Assembly (NCBI GenBank): GCA_023442635.1
Contig: JAEZYR010000082.1
Location: 1-9,567, forward strand
Source of the DNA: Bacillota bacterium
GTDB lineage: Bacteria > Bacillota > Clostridia > Saccharofermentanales > Fastidiosipilaceae
DNA: 9,567 bases
Direction: 5' to 3'
Position 1 is the stretch's first letter. Every line of letters starts with the position of its first letter. The position numbers and the translations under genes are program-made. Below the pieces are notes generated by a model. It searched no databases and was not told where the DNA came from. It saw nothing but the letters and a program-made list of their open reading frames with translations. Shown piece by piece: positions 5,765-9,567 of the stretch.

Positions 5765-7931
5765 CCGCAAAGCTGCTGCCACCAGCCTGGCCTTCGTTCT
5801 CGCGGTTGTAGCGCAGCTTGTCACGCAGATTTAGGCCGCGGAAAACATAGTTCCACGACACTTCGATGATGCGGTAGACATCCAGCTGGTCCAAGACGGC
5901 CTCTTCTTGCTTTTGCACTTGCTGCAAAGCGTCGATGGCGAGGCGGCGAGCCTTCTCGAGCTGACCCGAGGCCTGGGCTTCGAGGGCAGGCAGCAGCTGG
6001 TCGAGGTAGTCGCCATGATCCCGGAGGACGTCGACGTGCCTTTGCTGAATGGGCGTCAGGCCTTCCAACTGTAGGCTAGGAGCCTTTTGGCGGACGGCCA
6101 AGAGGTGTTCCACACGCTGGAGAATGCCCTGGTCGACGCGCTCACCCTTGCCCATGTAGTAGTCCATGAGAGGCGCCTCGGCTAGGTCTTTGAGGTAGCT
6201 TTGCACCGCTTGGGCGTTGGCTTGGCCGAAGTAAAGGCTAAGGTAGGCCGTTGTGATCTGGTCAAAGTTTTGCAGGGTTTTCTTCCCATCCAGCAAGGCC
6301 TGGCCGAGCACGAAAAGCGGCAAGCCATGGGGGAAGGCCACGCGCAGCTCTTGGCAGCTCAGGTAACCTGAAATACCCATGGCAGGGAGGGCGGCGACAT
6401 CCTGGGCGATCGTGCGCGCAATGCTCAGATAGGAGAAGTCGCCATAGTGGGCCCGCCCCATGGGGTAGTCATAGACCAGCACAGGGAGGTCAGGGTAGGC
6501 CGCAATCCAGCTCTCTAGGAAGGCGACATTACCTTCGAGATCGCGCGGCAACTGAATGTGGTTGCGCACATAAGGGGGGATGTGGTCAGTCGACAAAGGA
6601 GCGGCGCTGTTGAGGGCGAGCTGGCGCCCCATGCTCTCGTCATAGCTTTTCTCGAAGCTGCGCGAAATGGGCGCCCAGACCAGGGCGGCGCGCTCGGGGT
6701 GGAGGATCTGCGCCTTTTCGGCGGGCCAGAGCAGGTCGACATAGAGCAGGATCAGAAGCTGCAAGCTGCGGCCTCGCTCCAAAAGGTAGCTGTCGACTTT
6801 GTTGAGCAGCTCGATATATTGGTCAGCTGGCCGTTGATCCTGGCAGTGCTCGCATTCGCAGATGCCGTTCATGCCATCCGCCAGCCAGATATGGATGGCG
6901 CCACAGTTCGGATGCGCCTCGAGATAGTGCCAAACCGCCTCACAAAGGCGCTCTTGCACCTCGGGGTGGCTATAGCAGAGATTCGTATTGGTCGGGTTGT
7001 TGTCGTGGAGACCGCGCTTGCCCTTCAGCTCAGCGGTCATGGCGCGCAAGTCCGCACTGAGGGTCTCGTCTGAGACCGTCTGCCAGCCTTCGGGCAGACC
7101 CAGAATATGGCAGGTCCAGCCGTGGCCAGCCCGCTCTTCTTCGAGGCCCAAGTCTAGGCAGAGCTCGCTATGCGCCTGATCCCAGGCCTCATAGACAGCG
7201 TCGCTGTGTTCGACAGGCGACAGAAAAGGATTGCTGTCGTGCTCTTCGTAGCGGCGCATGAAGGTGCTGGGGTCTAGGAACTGAAAGAAGAAGCTGTTCA
7301 TGCCTAGATCAAAAATGTAGTAAAGGCTTTTGGCGATCTGCTCGGCAGAATTGGCACCTTCGATGCAGACGTTGCGCAAGGCCATATGGGGCACGAGGTC
7401 ATAGCAGTAAGCCCCACCCGATAGGATGGCCTCACGAAAGGCTGTGACAGGGCCGAGCTGCCAGGGGGCATTCATCTCGGTACGCCAGCAACCCAGGGCA
7501 CGAAAGAGCAAGGGCCAGGCGCGCAAGAGATCCTCTTGGCGGTGGACATAGACGGTTAATTCGTTCTGGTAAAGGGCGAAACGATAGGCCTCGACTTCGC
7601 CCATCTGGTAGCGCGGTATGTCGGACTGGGGCTTGAGCTTTTGCCAGACAAAGTTAGGCATCTGGACGAAGTGCAGGCGCTTGAGGTAGGGGCGAGCCTG
7701 GCTTTGGCAGCGCTGGGGCTGCTGTTCGAGGCCGTAGACTTGGCCAGCTTCGACAACTTCGCCAGGGGCGGCCATCTGGGCGCCGTCTAGGAGTTCTAGG
7801 AGCGTTGCCAAATAGCTTTCATGGAGGGCGAGCTGTCGGGGGCGGAGGCTGGGCACATCGTGTTCGGTGTTTAGCTGATGCTGTTCCTCTCCCCACTGAA
7901 GGTCAAAAAAGAGGCTGTCTTTTGGGTGCAT
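5757..7931 (-). CDS. DUF4838 domain protein, putative intracellular glycoside hydrolase (alpha-glucuronidase-like fold)
   Basis: A 724-residue protein without signal peptide or membrane segments, so probably cytoplasmic. The middle shows the DUF4838 pattern: 'GAIHIWLADGMNGICECEHC' (344-363) with cysteine cluster C358-x-C360-x2-C363, then 'DQYIELLNKVDSYL' (370-383) and a strand 'LQLLILLYVDLLWPAEKA' (390-407). DUF4838 proteins are thought to have a TIM-barrel related to GH67 alpha-glucuronidases and often sit in glycan-use loci; few are characterised. Residues 1-170 probably form the alpha/beta domain seen ahead of such barrels, and 183-222 ('ALRNVCIEG'... 'FFFQFLD') look like the first barrel strands. 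The C-terminus (about 600-700) is helical and rich in Gln/Leu. The start ATG has AGAAAGGA 7 nt upstream (7946-7939). The gene converges on the importer operon, suggesting it acts on the imported glycan; that link is inferred. Reaction and catalytic residues cannot be assigned. Confidence 0.65.
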   Translation of the reverse strand: MHPKDSLFFDLQWGEEQHQLNTEHDVPSLRPRQLALHESYLATLLELLDGAQMAAPGEVVEAGQVYGLEQQPQRCQSQARPYLKRLHFVQMPNFVWQKLKPQSDIPRYQMGEVEAYRFALYQNELTVYVHRQEDLLRAWPLLFRALGCWRTEMNAPWQLGPVTAFREAILSGGAYCYDLVPHMALRNVCIEGANSAEQIAKSLYYIFDLGMNSFFFQFLDPSTFMRRYEEHDSNPFLSPVEHSDAVYEAWDQAHSELCLDLGLEEERAGHGWTCHILGLPEGWQTVSDETLSADLRAMTAELKGKRGLHDNNPTNTNLCYSHPEVQERLCEAVWHYLEAHPNCGAIHIWLADGMNGICECEHCQDQRPADQYIELLNKVDSYLLERGRSLQLLILLYVDLLWPAEKAQILHPERAALVWAPISRSFEKSYDESMGRQLALNSAAPLSTDHIPPYVRNHIQLPRDLEGNVAFLESWIAAYPDLPVLVYDYPMGRAHYGDFSYLSIARTIAQDVAALPAMGISGYLSCQELRVAFPHGLPLFVLGQALLDGKKTLQNFDQITTAYLSLYFGQANAQAVQSYLKDLAEAPLMDYYMGKGERVDQGILQRVEHLLAVRQKAPSLQLEGLTPIQQRHVDVLRDHGDYLDQLLPALEAQASGQLEKARRLAIDALQQVQKQEEAVLDQLDVYRIIEVSWNYVFRGLNLRDKLRYNRENEGQAGGSSFAVG

Positions 7932-7956
7932 GGAAGGGTCCTTTCTGAGGCTTGGC

Positions 7957-7979
7957 TCTATCGTGGCAAAGGCGATAGA
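7957..7979 (-). promoter_or_regulatory. Inverted repeat in the leader of the DUF4838 gene
   Basis: TCTATCG (7957-7963) and CGATAGA (7973-7979) form a perfect 7-bp inverted repeat with a 9-nt centre, 26-48 nt upstream of the start codon at 7931. It lies between the gene and the 24-bp repeat copy at 7992-8015. It may be a regulator site or an mRNA leader hairpin; no T tract follows it. Confidence 0.3.
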
Positions 7980-7991
7980 TGGCCTGGAGAC

Positions 7992-8015
7992 TTTATTTTA
8001 ATGTGAGCCGCAACA
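7992..8015. repeat. 24-bp direct repeat, copy 1 (upstream of the DUF4838 gene)
   Basis: An exact 24-bp block, beginning TTTATTTTAATG and ending GAGCCGCAACA, is identical to 8702-8725. After a 2-base difference both copies continue with GAGGGGG. The same strand orientation and 710-bp spacing bracket the orphan gene at 8144-8659. Read on the minus strand, this copy ends 60 nt before the DUF4838 start codon. An exact 24-mer is not expected by chance in a window of this size. Confidence 0.85.
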
Positions 8016-8093
8016 GAGGGGGGAAAGCATGCGTGAAGTGAATCCGATAGCGCATCGCGACTCAGTCCTCGCTGTGGCTGTCCTTTCTGAAAT

Positions 8094-8117
8094 AAAAAAC
8101 ACCCACAAAAGTGCGTG
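8094..8117 (-). terminator. Probable rho-independent terminator of the orphan gene
   Basis: On the minus strand, CACGCAC (8117-8111), loop TTTT and GTGGGTG (8106-8100) form a 7-bp stem with one central mismatch, followed at once by six T (8099-8094). It lies 26 nt past the stop of the minus-strand gene at 8144-8659 and would separate that gene from the DUF4838 gene. Confidence 0.55.
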
Positions 8118-8143
8118 CTTGAGGCGCGTCTTGTGATTAAATA

Positions 8144-8659
8144 TTAGTCTCTTATCGCACTAAAGGTATATAGGCCATTATTTTGCGTCAGCCATTTTAT
8201 GTCGCGAAAAACATCGTGGTCTGTTTTGGCATAGACCGTCACACTAAACTCATCCTCTATTGTCATAAGAACCTGTTCTTCTAGCAGCAAAACATTCATT
8301 TGCGTACCGCCATCTTTGATGATTTTCTTCACCAACACAGCAATTTCTGATAGCGTCAGCATAGATAAATCCGTGTAGGGGCGATAACCATAAAAATTCT
8401 TCTTATGAAATGGGTTGATTTCGGTCAGTTCTAAATAGAATGGCTTAGAAGCGATGAGCGACAACAATATCCTAGACAATTTCTCAGCATAATCGGATAG
8501 GAAGGTATCAAGCAGATAGTCTTCAAGCTCACTCACGCGACTACCACAATCATATCTTTTGTAGAAAGGAGATATCACAAAGCAAGGGTGATCAAGAAGA
8601 GCTTCTATGCGCTCAGATGTATTTTGTTTCGAGACGTCTATTGGCTTTCTCGCTGTCAT
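8144..8659 (-). CDS. Orphan hypothetical protein, 171 aa, AT-richer than its neighbours
   Basis: I do not recognise a family. The protein is soluble, with no signal peptide or membrane segment. It has a charged N-terminus (MTARKPIDVSKQNTSERIEAL), a middle with alternating helices ('RVSELEDYLLDTFLSDYAEKLSRILLSL' region, about 41-68), an aromatic patch 'FHKKNFYGYRPYTDL' (about 84-98), and a C-terminal half of predicted strands and helix ending 'WLTQNNGLYTFSAIRD'. The size, acidity and mixed fold would suit a small immunity or antitoxin-like protein, but nothing proves this. It stands alone. AGGAAGG (8677-8671) lies 11 nt before the ATG, a palindrome sits just upstream (8678-8699), and a terminator follows. 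Codon use is clearly more AT-rich than in the other genes (many ATA, TTT, AAA, AAT), and the gene is bracketed by two 24-bp direct repeats, both signs of acquisition by transfer. Confidence 0.65.
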   Translation of the reverse strand: MTARKPIDVSKQNTSERIEALLDHPCFVISPFYKRYDCGSRVSELEDYLLDTFLSDYAEKLSRILLSLIASKPFYLELTEINPFHKKNFYGYRPYTDLSMLTLSEIAVLVKKIIKDGGTQMNVLLLEEQVLMTIEDEFSVTVYAKTDHDVFRDIKWLTQNNGLYTFSAIRD

Positions 8660-8677
8660 TTTCCAACAAGCCTTCCT

Positions 8678-8699
8678 GTGTTAACAACAGTTGTTACAC
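8678..8699. promoter_or_regulatory. Operator-like palindrome upstream of the orphan gene
   Basis: TAACAAC-A-GTTGTTA (8682-8696) is a perfect inverted repeat with 7-bp arms, extended by GTG (8678-8680) and CAC (8697-8699) with one unpaired T. It lies between the 24-bp repeat and the ribosome binding site, 18-40 nt upstream of the ATG at 8659. This is where a repressor site would be expected. The symmetry is seen; the binding role is inferred. Confidence 0.45.
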
Positions 8700-8701
8700 G
8701 T

Positions 8702-8725
8702 TTTATTTTAATGTGAGCCGCAACA
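8702..8725. repeat. 24-bp direct repeat, copy 2 (upstream of the orphan gene)
   Basis: This is identical over 24 bp to 7992-8015 and in the same orientation. Read on the minus strand it ends 42 nt before the orphan start codon, just as copy 1 lies 60 nt before the DUF4838 start. It could be a shared regulatory block, or the scar of an insertion or duplication that brought in the orphan gene. Confidence 0.85.
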
Positions 8726-8776
8726 AAGAGGGGGCACTTCACAAAGGGTGTACGGACTTAATCTTTACAAGCAAAA

Positions 8777-8961
8777 GTGGGGCTAGAAAAGAGTGGATAC
8801 AAGATCGTTATGCACGTCCATGATGAGGTGGTGCTTGAGGTGCTGGAGGGTGCTGGCAGCTTAGAGGAAGCCTGTGCGATCATGGGCAGAGCACCTAGCT
8901 GGGCGGAGGGCTTGCCCTCGTCGCAGATGGGTACGAGTGCGAGTTTTACAGGAAAGAGTGA
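8777..8961 (+). pseudogene. Remnant of a phage-type family A DNA polymerase (C-terminal end), frameshifted
   Basis: The frame from about 8777 reads 'GLEKSGYKIVMHVHDEVVLE' and goes on with 'GSLEEACAIMGRAPSWAEGLP'. This is the extreme C-terminus of phage family A (Pol I-like) polymerases, where HDEVV is motif C with its catalytic aspartate. Near 8915-8918 the frame breaks: the next frame continues 'LVADGYECEFYRKE' and stops at TGA 8959-8961, the normal ending of these proteins. Restoring one C to the CCC run would join both parts. The rest of the polymerase (several hundred residues) is missing; a stop (8759-8761) precedes the fragment, and foreign sequence including the 24-bp repeat lies just upstream. 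It is therefore a truncated, frameshifted scrap without function, marking a decayed prophage or similar element. Confidence 0.85.
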
Positions 8962-9062
8962 GTAGACAGTGAGGTTGATTAAAGACATGACGGATCGTCG
9001 GAAATGATTGATATTACTTGATTTTGGGACTATAGAGGGCTAGAAAGGGGTAGGCAGAGATG

Positions 9063-9169
9063 GTAAAATTTGGAGCAAGACAAAAGATAAAGTTGTGATG
9101 CAATCGGTGTTTTAGGAATATTCGCTATGGACAACAACAGAAAGATTGTAGAATTTGGGGCAAGACAAA
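9063..9169. repeat. Imperfect direct repeat pair, 85-bp period
   Basis: GTAAAATTTGGAGCAAGACA (from 9063) and GTAGAATTTGGGGCAAGACA (from 9148) are both followed by AA and match at 20 of 22 positions. The similarity extends weakly to the left (CAGAGATG against CAGAAAGATT). The function is unknown; it may be a worn element end, a duplication or a binding site array. Confidence 0.6.
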
Positions 9170-9184
9170 TATGTGCAAGAAAAA

Positions 9185-9210
9185 CCCGTCACCCAGGTTT
9201 CGGCGACGGG
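9185..9210. terminator. Terminator-like hairpin
   Basis: CCCGTC (9185-9190) pairs with GACGGG (9205-9210), and after an A/C mismatch CC (9192-9193) pairs with GG (9202-9203). On the plus strand CTTTTG follows. On the minus strand TTTTTCTT follows, which is the better tail, so it may once have ended transcription of the primase-like gene to the right. Confidence 0.5.
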
Positions 9211-9250
9211 CTTTTGCTTGTAACGTTGGGCTTGTTTTGTTTAACGCTCG

Positions 9251-9284
9251 TTAGGGAGTGTAGCAGGGTTCTTTAGGGAGTGTA
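9251..9284. repeat. Two tandem copies of TTAGGGAGTGTA
   Basis: TTAGGGAGTGTA occurs at 9251-9262 and 9273-9284 with a 22-bp period. What follows is also similar (GCAGGGTTC against AGCTCGGGTTT), so this is a short tandem duplication of about two helical turns. A binding-site role is possible but unproven. Confidence 0.5.
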
Positions 9285-9319
9285 AGCTCGGGTTTTTGTT
9301 GCTTATTTGAACATGATTA

Positions 9320-9350
9320 AAGCTCGTCACCTTTTCTTGGTGGCGAGCTT
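9320..9350. terminator. 12-bp hairpin downstream of the primase remnant
   Basis: AAGCTCGTCACC (9320-9331) pairs with GGTGGCGAGCTT (9339-9350) with a single G-U pair and a 7-nt loop. On the minus strand it lies 28 nt past the stop of the primase-like fragment, with the short tail TTTAAT; on the plus strand the tail is CTCTTG. It is a plausible but weak intrinsic terminator. Confidence 0.5.
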
Positions 9351-9378
9351 CTCTTGTTGTTGGTGGGGGTTTTTCAGT

Positions 9379-9567
9379 TTATGCAGGGTTGCCGTAGATG
9401 AAGCGCGCCGCATCCACCGCATTCGAATCAAAAAACGAGTAGCGAGAAGCCAGCAACTTCTTCAAACCCGAATACAGCTGAGGGTCATCTGTGCGCTCGA
9501 TCGGGAAATACACATGAAAGCGCGGACGAGCAGACCTGCCACCTTTAGGCTTCATATGGTTTCTGCT
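9379..9567 (-). pseudogene. Truncated phage/plasmid-type primase (AEP primase-polymerase family) fragment
   Basis: The minus-strand frame is open at the right edge and stops at TAA (9381-9379), giving 62 residues. It contains 'SRNHMK', then 'RPRFHVYFPI' (14-23) and 'FFDSNAVDAARFIYGN' (45-60). This matches the primase domain of large phage and plasmid replication proteins (often annotated VirE-like or phage-associated DNA primase). 'FHVYFP' fits the conserved histidine motif and the Asp in 'VDAARF' the third acidic motif of archaeo-eukaryotic-type primases. In that family the chain continues with more primase residues and usually a helicase domain, but here it stops directly after 'GNPA', so the gene has lost its C-terminal part. 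The 5' part lies beyond the window. It runs opposite to the polymerase scrap at 8777-8961, although such genes are normally co-directional in phages. Confidence 0.6.

Larger units (their letters stand above)
8962..9378. other. Gene-free stretch with short repeats and hairpins inside a decayed mobile region
   Basis: I see no credible coding frame over these 417 bp. The stretch contains an imperfect direct repeat (9063-9084 and 9148-9169), a terminator-like hairpin (9185-9210), a tandem 12-base repeat (9251-9262 and 9273-9284) and a 12-bp hairpin (9320-9350), each listed separately. It lies between two broken phage replication genes in opposite orientation and is likely a rearrangement zone. 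Confidence 0.6.

Noticed and set aside
6558..7073. 171-codon open frame on the plus strand inside the DUF4838 gene
   Set aside because: It is an antisense shadow of a clear minus-strand gene, with no ribosome binding site and a composition explained by the other strand.
7992..8725. 24-bp repeats as a CRISPR array or carbon-catabolite (cre) operators
   Set aside because: There are only two copies 710 bp apart with a gene between them, and the GTTGCGGCTCAC core matches the cre consensus poorly.
8617..8823. 68-codon plus-strand frame across the palindrome and second 24-bp repeat
   Set aside because: It crosses regulatory-looking DNA and the start of the orphan gene in antisense, and shows no recognisable protein features.

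Overview
The window looks like a chromosomal segment of a Bacillota (Firmicutes) bacterium of moderate GC content. The evidence is a lipoprotein-type solute-binding protein with a 'LTAC' lipobox, LplB/LplC-style (CUT1) permeases, strong AGGAGG-like ribosome binding sites, and remnants of replication genes typical of Firmicutes phages. A species cannot be named from sequence alone.

Layout. (1) 1-260, minus: the first 86 codons of a MATE-family efflux transporter, running off the left edge. (2) 449-1393, plus: an AEC (auxin efflux carrier) family permease, divergent from the MATE gene and followed by an unusual pair of overlapping GC-rich hairpins. (3) 1704-5511, plus: a three-gene carbohydrate ABC importer, made of a lipoprotein substrate-binding protein and two permeases. 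A 13-bp hairpin separates the binding protein from the permeases. No ATPase gene is present. (4) 5569-5600: a strong terminator usable from both sides. (5) 5757-7931, minus: a 724-residue DUF4838-type putative glycoside hydrolase, convergent with the importer. (6) 7990-9567: an accessory, scrambled stretch. It holds an AT-richer orphan gene (171 aa) between two copies of a 24-bp repeat, a frameshifted C-terminal scrap of a phage family-A DNA polymerase, a gene-free stretch with several short direct repeats and hairpins, and the truncated end of a phage-type primase on the minus strand.

How it fits together. Regions 3 and 5 read as a small glycan-use locus. The lipoprotein captures an oligosaccharide outside the cell, the two permeases import it (powered by an MsmX-like ATPase encoded elsewhere), and the DUF4838 protein, which has no signal peptide, may act on the product in the cytoplasm. 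The substrate cannot be told from the window. The AEC and MATE genes are ordinary transporters with no obvious link to the locus. Region 6 looks like the worn remains of a prophage or related mobile element with a foreign-looking small gene embedded. The same 24-bp block lies upstream of both minus-strand genes there, which is the most curious non-coding signal in the window.

No clearly new multi-gene system is visible. The best leads are the repeat-flanked orphan gene and the poorly characterised DUF4838 enzyme paired with a CUT1 importer.
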